Below are positions 1-8,451 of a DNA stretch of 64,000 bases, in pieces; position 1 is the stretch's first letter, and each line of letters begins with the position of its first letter. Location of the stretch: NCBI RefSeq assembly GCF_011044495.1, contig NZ_CP049143.1, forward strand, positions 6,386,001 to 6,450,000. The letters are read 5' to 3'. Both the position numbers and the translations under genes were made by a program. The DNA is from Roseimicrobium sp. ORNL1 (GTDB lineage Bacteria > Verrucomicrobiota > Verrucomicrobiia > Verrucomicrobiales > Verrucomicrobiaceae). Under the pieces are notes generated by a model. The model was not told the origin of the DNA, did no database searches, and worked only from the letters and a program-made list of their open reading frames with translations.

Positions 1-405
1 GCGATGCGCGCCAAGACGACCGCGCGCATCATGCAGGAGGAACTCGGCTACAATCCCGGCATCGTGGTGGAAGAATCCCGCGTCTACCTCGCCGAGGCCA
101 AAGCGCTGCTGGCCATTGTCCGCGAGTTCGACGATGCCTGGAGCCACGTGATGCTCTTTGGCCACAATGATGGACTCAGCGACTTCGTGCGAAAACTGCT
201 CCAGCGTGATCATCTCGGCAAAAGCATGCCCACCTGTGCTGCCGCACTGCTGGAGATCCCGTGGCCTTCGTGGGCCGCGGTGGATTGGAATGAAGCCAGG
301 CTCGTGGGCTATGTCACTCCGAGGTTGATTGAAAAACGCTTCCCCGAGAGTGAGCGCGTGGGTGAGGACTCCAAGCCAGCCGTAGACGAGTCTCCAAGTC
401 AATAG
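1..405 (+). CDS. SixA-like histidine phosphatase, 5'-truncated
   Basis: The reading frame is open from base 1, so the N-terminus, including the expected RHG catalytic motif, lies outside the window. The visible part matches the C-terminal half of SixA-type phosphohistidine phosphatases: an ALRAKTTA-like opening, then GHNDGLSDFVRKL, whose GHN histidine is the second catalytic histidine of the family, followed by a PTCAAALLE strand. These proteins remove phosphate from phosphohistidine in phosphorelay proteins. The internal ATG at base 4 is probably not the real start. The tail (from about residue 115) is acidic and low complexity. A hairpin follows the stop but is oriented to terminate the opposite strand. 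Confidence 0.8.
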   Translation, partial: AMRAKTTARIMQEELGYNPGIVVEESRVYLAEAKALLAIVREFDDAWSHVMLFGHNDGLSDFVRKLLQRDHLGKSMPTCAAALLEIPWPSWAAVDWNEARLVGYVTPRLIEKRFPESERVGEDSKPAVDESPSQ

Positions 406-406
406 A

Positions 407-437
407 CAAAAAAAAGCAGGTGGGATGTGCCACCTGC
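407..437 (-). terminator. Intrinsic terminator of the sugar-nucleotide dehydrogenase gene
   Basis: On the minus strand a perfect 8-bp stem GCAGGTGG/CCACCTGC with a 6-nt loop is followed by a run of nine T. It lies about 30 bp past the stop of the minus-strand dehydrogenase gene and between the converging ends of that gene and the phosphatase. Confidence 0.85.
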
Positions 438-469
438 TGTTGCGTGAGTTTCGTGAGAGCTGAGGAACC

Positions 470-1774
470 CTATTGCCAGCAGACGCCCTCGTAGTTCCAC
501 GAGAGCGTCTTGAGTTCCCGCCAGCCGTTCACGTCGATCGCCCACTGATCTTTCCGCACCACGGATTGCAGTTGCTCTGGCTTCGCTACTTTTTGCGCCG
601 CGACGATGATGTCGCATTTCGCAATCACCTCCTCCGGCGTGTCGCGGAGAAGTTGTGTCAGGTGGGGCATGCGTCGTGAAATTTCAGCTTCATTCGCGCC
701 CACCAGCTTTGCGGGATTCAGGTTCGCATCATAGACATGAATCTCATACCCCCGGCCAAGAAGCGTCTCGGCTACGGAAACCATGGGACTACCGCGCAGG
801 TCATCCGTATCCTTCTTGAACGACAATCCCAAGATGCCCACCTTACGGCTCGGCTTGGAGGTGATCATCTTCAGCAGCCAGTCGAGATGCGCCTGATTTG
901 AGTTCAGCACATTGTCCAGCACCGGCAGGCTCACGCCTTCCATGCGGGCAAAGGAACCCAGCGCGCTCACGTCCTTGGGCAGACAGGAACCACCAAAGGG
1001 ATTCCCCGGCTTCATGTAGTAGCGTGAGATGTTGAGCCTCTCATCGCGGCAGAGCACATCCATCACCTGCGCGCCATCCACGCCCACGTGGCGGGCGATG
1101 CGGCCAATCTCGTTGGCAAATCCCACCTTGAGCGCGTGGAAGTAGTTGCAGGAGTACTTGATCATCTCCGCGCCTTCCCACGCAAGGATCTCGGCATTCT
1201 CACCCAGCAACTCCAGCGGTTCGCGACCGATGACATTGCTGCCATCATGCGTGCCCACCACGCAGAGAGAGGGTACACGAAAGTCCTTCACCGCGGTGCC
1301 TTCCCGGAGGAACTCGGGACAGTAGTAGATGGTGACCTGTCCCGCCTTCAGGAGATCCGCGAAGAAATCCTGCACCATCGAGCGCGTGCTGCCAGGCAGC
1401 ATGGTGCTGCGGAAAATGATCACATGCGGACTGCCCTTGGCGCGGATGCCATCCGCAATCTGCAGGGACACCTTGCGCACGAAGTCGAGATTCAGCCGTC
1501 CAGATTCGAGCGAGGGAGTGCCCACGCATATGATGGAGACATCCGAGGAGCGTACGGCTTCGAGGGAATCGGTGGTGGCGCGCAACCGGCCCGCATCCTT
1601 CGCGGCGCGCATGAGTTCGTCCAGCTCTGGTTCCACGATGGGAGAGAGCCCATCATTGAAGGCCTGCACCTTGGGTTCCTGCACATCCGCCCCGATGATG
1701 GAGTGTCCGCGCTCCGACAGGCAGGCGGCAGTGACGGCGCCCACATAACCCAAACCGAAGATGGATACGTTCAT
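470..1774 (-). CDS. Nucleotide-sugar dehydrogenase (GDP-mannose/UDP-glucose 6-dehydrogenase family)
   Basis: This 434-aa protein should oxidise a nucleotide sugar to the uronic acid with two NAD+ in the cytoplasm, supplying exopolysaccharide or LPS. It starts at MNVSIFGLGYVG, an N-terminal Rossmann glycine motif (residues 7-12); a longer reading from 1816 adds 14 residues without family character. The second half holds RDERLNISRYY and FGGSCLPKDV, with Cys264 the expected catalytic thiol. The wording FGGSCLPKDV and the residue position resemble AlgD (GDP-mannose dehydrogenase) more than UDP-glucose dehydrogenases, but substrate cannot be settled by eye. It is the last gene after gmhA, 186 bp downstream and past a terminator, so it may have its own promoter. 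Confidence 0.92.
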   Translation of the reverse strand: MNVSIFGLGYVGAVTAACLSERGHSIIGADVQEPKVQAFNDGLSPIVEPELDELMRAAKDAGRLRATTDSLEAVRSSDVSIICVGTPSLESGRLNLDFVRKVSLQIADGIRAKGSPHVIIFRSTMLPGSTRSMVQDFFADLLKAGQVTIYYCPEFLREGTAVKDFRVPSLCVVGTHDGSNVIGREPLELLGENAEILAWEGAEMIKYSCNYFHALKVGFANEIGRIARHVGVDGAQVMDVLCRDERLNISRYYMKPGNPFGGSCLPKDVSALGSFARMEGVSLPVLDNVLNSNQAHLDWLLKMITSKPSRKVGILGLSFKKDTDDLRGSPMVSVAETLLGRGYEIHVYDANLNPAKLVGANEAEISRRMPHLTQLLRDTPEEVIAKCDIIVAAQKVAKPEQLQSVVRKDQWAIDVNGWRELKTLSWNYEGVCWQ

Positions 1775-1921
1775 GATTGGAAAAGGATGGCACTGCCTAA
1801 ACCCAAGGATTGGCATTCACGCAACTGCGGAGAAAGAATCCGGGGCAAGTTTTGCAATAGGTCTGGAGGTCCCACTCATGAAGACCAGCTTCATCTGAAG
1901 CGGCAGCCCGGTGTTCTTACC

Positions 1922-1949
1922 GGTCATAAATAACCCGCTTTTGCGGGCT
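1922..1949 (-). terminator. Intrinsic terminator after gmhA
   Basis: On the minus strand, just past the gmhA stop, AGCCCGC-AAAA-GCGGGTT forms a 7-bp stem (one G-U pair) and is followed by ATTTATG, a modest T-rich tail. It separates the heptose genes from the dehydrogenase gene. Confidence 0.7.
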
Positions 1950-1960
1950 GCCTTCCGCAC

Positions 1961-2533
1961 TCAGGAGGCGAATGCTTTCTCCACCCAGTCGCACAAGATG
2001 TGCCCCACCAGGAGATGGCACTCCTGCGCACGAGCCGTCACTGGAGACGGTGCACGGAAGCACAAGTCGGCCACCTCCGCACAACGCCCGCCACCCTCTG
2101 CAGTAAATGCAACGGCAAGACAACCCTGGTTCTTTGCCTCGACAAGACCGTTCACCACACTGGCGCTGTTGCCTGAGGTGCTGATGCCAATCACCACATC
2201 ACCCTTGCGAGCGAGCGCTTCCACCTGCCGTGCGTAGACCGTATCAAAGCCAAAGTCATTCGCGCCGGCTGTGAGGATGCTGGTATCGGTGGTCAGCGCG
2301 ATGCCTGCAAGGGCCGCGCGATTCACGCGATAGCGCACCACGAGTTCCGCAGCGAGGTGCTGGGCATCTGCCGCACTGCCGCCATTGCCAAAGAACAACA
2401 CCTTTCCGCCAGACTTAAGGCACTCCACGAGGCGCTTTGCGAGGTCCTCGATGAACGGCACAAACTCAGGCAACCGCTGCACCGCAGTGAGGTGCTCCGT
2501 GAGGTGGCTCTCGATCAAGGCGGCTGTGCTCAT
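1961..2533 (-). CDS. gmhA: Phosphoheptose isomerase (SIS domain)
   Basis: A 190-aa single-domain SIS protein. GmhA converts D-sedoheptulose 7-phosphate to D-glycero-D-manno-heptose 7-phosphate, the first committed step of ADP-heptose synthesis for the LPS core. The phosphosugar-binding signature FFGNGGSAADAQHLAAEL lies near residue 50, and GISTSGNSASVVNGL near residue 115 is the second binding loop. Length equals the family norm. DiaA is the closest alternative, but the gene starts 13 bp after the heptose kinase gene, which supports GmhA. Confidence 0.93.
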   Translation of the reverse strand: MSTAALIESHLTEHLTAVQRLPEFVPFIEDLAKRLVECLKSGGKVLFFGNGGSAADAQHLAAELVVRYRVNRAALAGIALTTDTSILTAGANDFGFDTVYARQVEALARKGDVVIGISTSGNSASVVNGLVEAKNQGCLAVAFTAEGGGRCAEVADLCFRAPSPVTARAQECHLLVGHILCDWVEKAFAS

Positions 2534-2546
2534 GGGGATTTGAAAT

Positions 2547-3533
2547 TCAATCTTCGTACGCGGCCAGCAATTCAGCAGGCGTCACGCAAGCTGTGCCCAG
2601 CTTGCCCACCACAATTCCGCTCGCGCGGTTCGCGACATCCGCCGCATCTTCCGCCTTCATTCCCGAGGCCAGTGCCAGTGTCAGCACGGCAATCGCAGTA
2701 TCCCCCGCGCCGCTCACGTCATACACTTCACGAGCACGCGTGGGAATGTGGTGCGGATCTCCACTCCGTTGGAAAAGCATCATGCCCTGTTCACCCAGAG
2801 TCACCAGCACCATTTCGGTATCCCAGCGCTCGAGAAGGATGCGACCCACGCGCTGCAGTTCCTCATTCTCCTCTGGTGCGACGGGCAGATGGCTGTCTTC
2901 GATTCCCGCCGCGGCGAACGCTTCCAGACGGTTCGGTTTCACGAGGTGCACGTTACTCCACGGAATCGGATTCCGCGGCGAAGGGTCCACCGTCACCAGC
3001 AGGTTCTTTTCTTTCGCCACGCGCGTCACCACTTCCATCAGAGGGGCGGTGATGAAGCCCTTGCCATAGTCCTCAAGGATGATGGCATCGAGCTTGTCCG
3101 CCAAAGCACTGAGCGTGTCTTCCACTTCGCTCAGTTCCGCATCGGTCAGTTTTACCAGTGTTTCCCGGTCCACGCGGACGATCTGCTGTTGCCTCGCCAC
3201 GACGCGCGATTTTGAAATGGTCCGGATCGTTTTGCTCACCAGCATCGGCTCGGCACTCACACCCTCTTCGTGCAGCAACTGCTTGAGCTGCTGCCCCTGG
3301 ATGTCCTGACCGATTCGCCCCATGAGAAACACCGACTTCGTGAAGGCGGCGAGATTGCAGGCCACGTTGGCAGCACCGCCGGGATTGAAGCTTTCCTCGG
3401 CCACTTCCACGACCGGCACCGGTGCTTCGGGAGAGATCCGCCTCACGTTGCCACGCACAAAGTGATCCAACATGACATCTCCCACGACCAGGATGCGTCG
3501 AGTGGAGAAGGTTTCAAGGTCAGCAGGCTTCAC
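2547..3533 (-). CDS. rfaE1: D-glycero-beta-D-manno-heptose-7-phosphate kinase
   Basis: A 328-aa PfkB-family kinase matching the N-terminal half of E. coli HldE; the nucleotidyltransferase half is absent and must be encoded elsewhere. It phosphorylates C1 of heptose 7-phosphate. Visible are GDVMLDHFVRG near the N-terminus, the NPGGAANVACNLA substrate loop, and the PfkB C-terminal signature DVSGAGDTAIAV with the catalytic Asp of GAGD. The start is GTG; no ATG lies before the conserved RRILVVGDVM strand. It sits between the DAHP synthase gene (35 bp upstream) and gmhA, consistent with one operon. Confidence 0.93.
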   Translation of the reverse strand: MKPADLETFSTRRILVVGDVMLDHFVRGNVRRISPEAPVPVVEVAEESFNPGGAANVACNLAAFTKSVFLMGRIGQDIQGQQLKQLLHEEGVSAEPMLVSKTIRTISKSRVVARQQQIVRVDRETLVKLTDAELSEVEDTLSALADKLDAIILEDYGKGFITAPLMEVVTRVAKEKNLLVTVDPSPRNPIPWSNVHLVKPNRLEAFAAAGIEDSHLPVAPEENEELQRVGRILLERWDTEMVLVTLGEQGMMLFQRSGDPHHIPTRAREVYDVSGAGDTAIAVLTLALASGMKAEDAADVANRASGIVVGKLGTACVTPAELLAAYED

Positions 3534-3568
3534 GCGGGAGTTCTGGGGCAGGATGGAGAAAGAATCAA

Positions 3569-4645
3569 CTAAGCACTGGGGGAGATTCCGCGACGCGCAC
3601 GCACCGCGGCAGCCAGTTCATCAAGGATGCCCACCGTGGTCTCCCACGACACGCACGCATCGGTGATGCTCTGACCGTACTTGAGTTCCTGTCCGGGCTT
3701 CACGCTCTGCTGGCCTTCACACAGATTGCTTTCGATCATGACGCCAGTGACTCCACGGCCACCGCTTGAAATCTGAGCGGCCACATCACTGGCCACCAGC
3801 GCCTGCCTGCGATAGTCTTTCAAGCTATTACCATGGCTGCAGTCCACCATGAGATGCGGGGGCAGTCCTTTGGCACGGAGCTGTTCCACGGCATTGGCCA
3901 CGCTCGCAGCATCGTAGTTTGGCGAGGCTTTTCCGCCGCGCAGAATCACATGGCACGCTTCATTGCCGCGAGTTTGCACAATCGCGGCAGTGCCATGCTT
4001 CGTCACCGAGAGGAACACATGGGCACCGCCGGCGGCCGCAATGGCGTCCAGGGCGATTTGAATGTTACCATCCGTGCCGTTCTTGAAACCCACCGGCATG
4101 GAGAGGCCGCTCGCGAGCTGGCGATGTACCTGGCTCTCCGTCGTACGGGCTCCAATGGCGCCCCATGCCACCACGTCCGCAATGTACTGCGGCGTGATCA
4201 CATCTAGAAACTCTGTCCCTGCGGGCACTCCCATCGAGGCGATCTGCGTGAGCAGGCGGCGTGCCTCGCGCAGGCCCGTATTGATGTCGAAGCTCTCATC
4301 AAGGTGCGGATCATTGATGAATCCCTTCCAGCCCACCGTCGTGCGCGGCTTCTCAAAATAGACGCGCATCACCAGTTCCAAATCAGCAGCATACTTGCCT
4401 CGCGCTTCCTTAAGGAGGCCGGCGTATTCCAAGGCGGACTTGGCATCGTGAATCGAGCACGGACCCACCACGACCAGCAGCCGGTCGTTTCGCCCCATCA
4501 TGATGTCCTGGCAGGCTTGGCGGGAGCGCGTCACAAAGTCTTCACCCGCGGCGTCGAGCGCCATTTGCTTCATGAATACAGAAGGAGGCACGAGGTCGCT
4601 GATGTCCTCGATGCGCAGGTCGTCCGTGCGGTGTTTTTCGCTCAT
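3569..4645 (-). CDS. aroF: 3-deoxy-7-phosphoheptulonate (DAHP) synthase, class I
   Basis: A 358-aa AroF/G/H-type enzyme condensing phosphoenolpyruvate with erythrose 4-phosphate in the first step of the shikimate pathway. Motifs seen are VVVGPCSIHD (PEP/metal site), MRVYFEKPRTTVGWKG, GARTTESQVHRQLASGL, GFKNGTDGN and VDCSHGNSLKDY, all hallmark class I segments. I start it at MSEKHRTDDL because the upstream 76 codons (to 4873) have no family similarity. It is the first gene before the heptose genes; whether it responds to Tyr, Phe or Trp cannot be told from sequence. The symbol marks the family only. Confidence 0.93.
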   Translation of the reverse strand: MSEKHRTDDLRIEDISDLVPPSVFMKQMALDAAGEDFVTRSRQACQDIMMGRNDRLLVVVGPCSIHDAKSALEYAGLLKEARGKYAADLELVMRVYFEKPRTTVGWKGFINDPHLDESFDINTGLREARRLLTQIASMGVPAGTEFLDVITPQYIADVVAWGAIGARTTESQVHRQLASGLSMPVGFKNGTDGNIQIALDAIAAAGGAHVFLSVTKHGTAAIVQTRGNEACHVILRGGKASPNYDAASVANAVEQLRAKGLPPHLMVDCSHGNSLKDYRRQALVASDVAAQISSGGRGVTGVMIESNLCEGQQSVKPGQELKYGQSITDACVSWETTVGILDELAAAVRARRGISPSA

Positions 4646-5040
4646 GTCTGGTTTCGCCCCAATCCGGGGAGCCAGCAAAATCGGCGGGAGCCCATGCCGC
4701 GCAAGTGATTCGTCATCCTGCGGGAAATTCCGCTGCTTCCCTGCCCCGGGTCCGTCACGGGTCGTCTGGAGCCTTACCAGAACCGCCGCCGCGGCGCGGC
4801 GCACTGAGCTCAGGCGCCAAACCCACCGGGGGAGAAATGGCGCGGTTCCATGTGTTTCGGTCCGGCAGGCCACAGGTTACCTCGTTTTTATCAACAATGC
4901 GAAGAAAGTCTCATCCTGTAAAAATCAGGCCGAACCACACCCGCCTTTCCTCTCAAAAGTGCGGTTGAAAAGCTGATGTGCCACACCTCGAACTTTTGCT
5001 CCCCTTGTGTCGTGGGGCGAAGTCGGCCCCACTAGGCTAA
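4646..5040. other. Intergenic region upstream of DAHP synthase gene
   Basis: About 395 bp with no convincing gene. It holds a GC-rich stretch near 4780-4805 and a hairpin next to the NusG-like gene. The promoter of the DAHP/heptose operon should be here, but I cannot point to -35/-10 boxes. Confidence 0.5.
5012..5032 (-). terminator. Hairpin after the NusG-like gene
   Basis: A perfect 7-bp stem GTGGGGC/GCCCCAC with a 7-nt loop lies 8 bp beyond the stop of the minus-strand NusG-like gene. There is no T-run, so termination is possible but not shown. Confidence 0.35.
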
Positions 5041-5583
5041 TCACTTCTCAGTGAAGGAATCACGCGGACTTTTGCCACTCAAGAGCTTGGAGGAGGGAAC
5101 CTCCACGAGGCTTTGCCTGCCGAGAAACTCGAGGAGGATCTTCACCCGGTTCTCTCCGCTGGTCATGCTTTCTACAATGCCCTGGAGGCCGCGCATGGGC
5201 CCTTCGGTCACCTCCACGGTGTCCCCCACGTTTACCCCATGGCTGACATCCCGGACCTCCACGCCCTGCATTTCCGCCCGGAGATCGACCAAGGTTTGCT
5301 CAGGAACCGCCACCGGTGTACCACCGAATCCCACCACCCCAATCACATGATTGGCGTGCTTCACCGCGCGGTAGCGGGAAGAAACGTCGAACTTTGCAAA
5401 AAAATAACTCGGGAAAAGGGCCTCAAGAAACCAGACCTTCCCCCGCGCCGTGCTGCGCTGAAAGCGGATGCGCGGGCAAAAGGTCTCCACTTCTCCAAAG
5501 GCTGCCAGCCCTGCCGCAGCCAGATGCTCCGTCTTCGGCTTGGTGTGCACGCAATACCATTGGGGATTCGGAGAATCAGACAT
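5041..5583 (-). CDS. NusG/RfaH-family transcription antitermination factor
   Basis: A 180-aa NusG-family protein with an NGN domain beginning QWYCVHTKPKTEHLAAAGL and containing ALFPSYFFAKFD, followed by a KOW domain (VNVGDTVEVTEGPMRGLQGIVE, split here by family). These factors bind RNA polymerase and reduce pausing or Rho termination. The divergent NGN sequence points to a specialised paralogue (RfaH/UpxY/LoaP-like) rather than housekeeping NusG, and no secE or rplK lies nearby. I start it at MSDSPNPQW; a reading from 5622 adds 13 residues. It follows the AsmA-like gene by 90 bp. Such paralogues usually serve long envelope-polysaccharide operons; the downstream heptose genes are a plausible, unproven target. 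Confidence 0.85.
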   Translation of the reverse strand: MSDSPNPQWYCVHTKPKTEHLAAAGLAAFGEVETFCPRIRFQRSTARGKVWFLEALFPSYFFAKFDVSSRYRAVKHANHVIGVVGFGGTPVAVPEQTLVDLRAEMQGVEVRDVSHGVNVGDTVEVTEGPMRGLQGIVESMTSGENRVKILLEFLGRQSLVEVPSSKLLSGKSPRDSFTEK

Positions 5584-5673
5584 GAATGCCTCCAAAAGCG
5601 CCTGAACGCAGGCACAGCGCAAGTTTAAATGTACGACCGGCGGAAATCCGCATCGTGCTCCTGGGCAGATACT

Positions 5674-8346
5674 TCATTTACGCGGCGGAAGCGCGGGGCG
5701 CGTGCTTCTCGGCGCAGGAGCCGGCTCCTTGGGGGACTCGTTCATCTGGGGAGCTTCGCCCGTGCGACGGAATTCATCCTTCTCCTTGCTGCCGCTGAAA
5801 TACTTCGGCCGCCACTCCGGCGAACCAACGCTTCCCTCTCCCACATACTCGAGAATCTCGCTCACAGGAAACAACACCAGCCCGGGAAGCCCACGCGCCT
5901 TGGCTTTTGCTTCGAGTTGGACTCGGTCTTCCAGGAAATCCACCTTTCCTGTCACCACCAGACGGAACACCCCGGTGAGCGCTTCAAAGTCTTCCGTGGC
6001 CGCAAAACCATCCGCCACCGTGAAGCTGCAGTCTCCTTCCTTCGCAATGTTGTAGCCTTTGATGGGACGGGGGAGCATCGCACCGAGCAATGGGGTGAGC
6101 GGTCCAAGAATCGGCACGGCATAGAGGTTGCCGTTGAGAATCACCAGCGCTCCCTTGCCCTGCAGCGTCCTCCAATCTCCAAGCTTTCCTGAGAACTGAA
6201 GATGGCCCGTGAGATCCCCTTCCGAGGTCTCTTTCGGAGAGTAGACGCGTGCGAACTTGTTCAAACTGATCGCGTCGACACGCAGTTCACCGGAATAAGG
6301 TTGAGGATTGCGATTGTCATCCAGCTTCCCACGCAGTCGATAGCGGCCATCGAGGAGATCGGATTGCGTGTCGAAATCCACCAGGCCACTTTTGCAAGTC
6401 ACCGTCGCCCTCAGATTTTCGAACGGCAACGCTTTTCCGAAGACTCCATACGGGAAGCTGTCAGCACGGAAGTCCACCGTGTAGTCATTGGCTTCCGGAC
6501 GCAAATCCGCCGTGCCCTTGCAGGCCATGCTCTCTCCGTAGAGACCTCCGGAGATGTCATAGGTGAGCAACGGACCAGAGAACTTCAGATCCCCCACGGG
6601 GCGGCTGATGACATAGTCTTCCCCAAACAACGGATAATGCGCCGTGCCCTCACTCCGGAATCTCACCTGCAGATCCGTGCCCTCCGTGGCGCCAATCACC
6701 CCCTCAAGCTCCACATGAGGATGCTTGTCGAACCGGTACTTCGCGATGGCTTCGGCGGTTTTGGGAGCGAAACACGAAGTCAGCGCCACGGGATCGACCG
6801 TGCTGTTCACCCCAGTGAGAGTCACCTTGCGCTTGATGTCATCACACATCACATGCTTCGCCACCGCCCGGCCTTCTGCGGTATCGATGGTCAAATCGAG
6901 ATACTCATGGTGTGGCCCCTGGAATTTTACGTTTGCCGTCGCCTTCTGGAAATCCACGCCTCGATATTGAAAGCGGTGTATCTCCGCGCGGCCGTGGTTC
7001 TGGCAGCGGTCGATTCTCGGCTCCGACCCTTCGCCTTCCACCTCAAACCAGATTGCCGATTCAGGCCCGAAAGAAAAGCGGCGCAGAATCTCCTGGGTCT
7101 GGGGCAGCTTCAGAAACGGCAGAAACACTCTGGGATCCATCTGTAGCAGCGCGCGATACCGGAAGCTCTCATCCTTCTTCCACAGCGCTTGCAAACCGAG
7201 CGTCCCCGTCTCATGCCGCAGCAGCACATCTCTCAGGTAGCATCCCCTGGGCGAGATCCCGTAGTCCACTTCCAGACCATCCAGGACCACGCCGCGGCTG
7301 GAGAAGCGTTTCGCACGGATGCTGCCAACACAATCCAGCGGCACAAATGCTCCCTCCGGCACCGCCGAACCGAGGAGCAGGCTCCCATCGGCGGTGAACT
7401 CCACAGGCTCGTAGAAGACGAACTCGCGGAATTGCTCCATCTCGGTCACTGCAAGCGCCAGCCCCGGAAGATCCGCGGAGGAACGGAGGTGAAAATTCAC
7501 CTTGTCACCCCCGAGGTTCCAGGTGGCCCCGGCTTCCAGTTCCCCAAGACGATCCCGCACCCGCAGCCGGGTGAGATCCACTTGCTCCCCGGCGTAGCTC
7601 GCCACCGCCTCGAGTTGCTCGCACAGATAGTCGCCGTGCCGCAGATTTTGGGCTGTCAGGCGCATGGTGGCATTCAGCTCTTCCGGATGCTCCAGATCAC
7701 CATTCACCTCCACCTCCAGACGCGGCACATCCGCAGACTCAAAGTGCTTCAACAGGCGTGCTGCCTCCACGATGAGATTCCGCCTGGCCTTGATCGCGGC
7801 CAGGCGTTTGCGCTTGCGCTCCTCCACCTGCCTTTCATCCTCAGGCTCCTTCTCCGAAGGCGGCCGGATGAGCGAGCCACTCAAATGCACCCGGAGGCCG
7901 AAGAGCGTTCCCTCCGCTCTTCGTATTTCAATGCGATCCCCGATGAGGTAGAGCCGTGCATCCAGCGCTTTGATCGTAAGCTTTTCAGAAGTGGGATCCT
8001 CAGGGTCCAGAGGGAACGAAAGATCCGCATCGCGAAGATCCAGCCCTTCCAGGAAGAGCTCATCCTTCATCATCTTGCTGTAGTCCAGATCCAGGTGCAG
8101 GCGGTCCACGTCCGCCAGCAGCACCTTGTATCTTTTATCCTGATACACCTTGATACCGCGGGCCACCAGGCCCTCCAGCGGATCCAGCGTGAGCTTGTCC
8201 AGCGTCAGGTAGACGCCACGGCTTTCAAACTGCTGCATGACAAAGCTGCGCCACTTCCTGGAGAACCCGTCACTGCGCACGTACGCCGCAGCGCTGCCGA
8301 CCACAATCAGCAGTGCCAGCATGATGAAGCGGCGAATCCAGCGCAT
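5674..8346 (-). CDS. AsmA-like envelope protein with N-terminal membrane anchor
   Basis: An 890-aa protein with an Arg-flanked N-terminal membrane segment (residues 6-22, FIMLALLIVVGSAAAYV) and a very long beta-rich body. The last third has the AsmA-like C-terminal layout: LTGHLQFSGKLGDW, then GALVILNGNLYAVPILGP and a closing FPVSEILEYVGEGSVG segment. AsmA/TamB/YhdP-type proteins are large periplasm-spanning proteins thought to move phospholipids to, or assist assembly in, the outer membrane. The tail is Pro/Ala/Lys-rich. I start at MRWIRRFIML, the ATG next to the membrane segment; the frame opens at 8412. Family is recognised by overall pattern rather than one decisive motif. Confidence 0.75.
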   Translation of the reverse strand: MRWIRRFIMLALLIVVGSAAAYVRSDGFSRKWRSFVMQQFESRGVYLTLDKLTLDPLEGLVARGIKVYQDKRYKVLLADVDRLHLDLDYSKMMKDELFLEGLDLRDADLSFPLDPEDPTSEKLTIKALDARLYLIGDRIEIRRAEGTLFGLRVHLSGSLIRPPSEKEPEDERQVEERKRKRLAAIKARRNLIVEAARLLKHFESADVPRLEVEVNGDLEHPEELNATMRLTAQNLRHGDYLCEQLEAVASYAGEQVDLTRLRVRDRLGELEAGATWNLGGDKVNFHLRSSADLPGLALAVTEMEQFREFVFYEPVEFTADGSLLLGSAVPEGAFVPLDCVGSIRAKRFSSRGVVLDGLEVDYGISPRGCYLRDVLLRHETGTLGLQALWKKDESFRYRALLQMDPRVFLPFLKLPQTQEILRRFSFGPESAIWFEVEGEGSEPRIDRCQNHGRAEIHRFQYRGVDFQKATANVKFQGPHHEYLDLTIDTAEGRAVAKHVMCDDIKRKVTLTGVNSTVDPVALTSCFAPKTAEAIAKYRFDKHPHVELEGVIGATEGTDLQVRFRSEGTAHYPLFGEDYVISRPVGDLKFSGPLLTYDISGGLYGESMACKGTADLRPEANDYTVDFRADSFPYGVFGKALPFENLRATVTCKSGLVDFDTQSDLLDGRYRLRGKLDDNRNPQPYSGELRVDAISLNKFARVYSPKETSEGDLTGHLQFSGKLGDWRTLQGKGALVILNGNLYAVPILGPLTPLLGAMLPRPIKGYNIAKEGDCSFTVADGFAATEDFEALTGVFRLVVTGKVDFLEDRVQLEAKAKARGLPGLVLFPVSEILEYVGEGSVGSPEWRPKYFSGSKEKDEFRRTGEAPQMNESPKEPAPAPRSTRPALPPRK

Positions 8347-8451
8347 GAGCCCTGAGCATAACCTGCATTCGCCCACCTGAAAAGCAGTCGCATCACGCTT
8401 TTCAGCGCTCATTTCCGTTTTCCCTCTGCGAATTTCCTTTTAGTATCGGCC

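Noticed and set aside
1088-1933. Plus-strand open frame of 281 codons opposite the dehydrogenase gene
   Set aside because: Shadow of the minus-strand gene; no family character and His/Arg-rich composition typical of antisense frames in GC-rich DNA.
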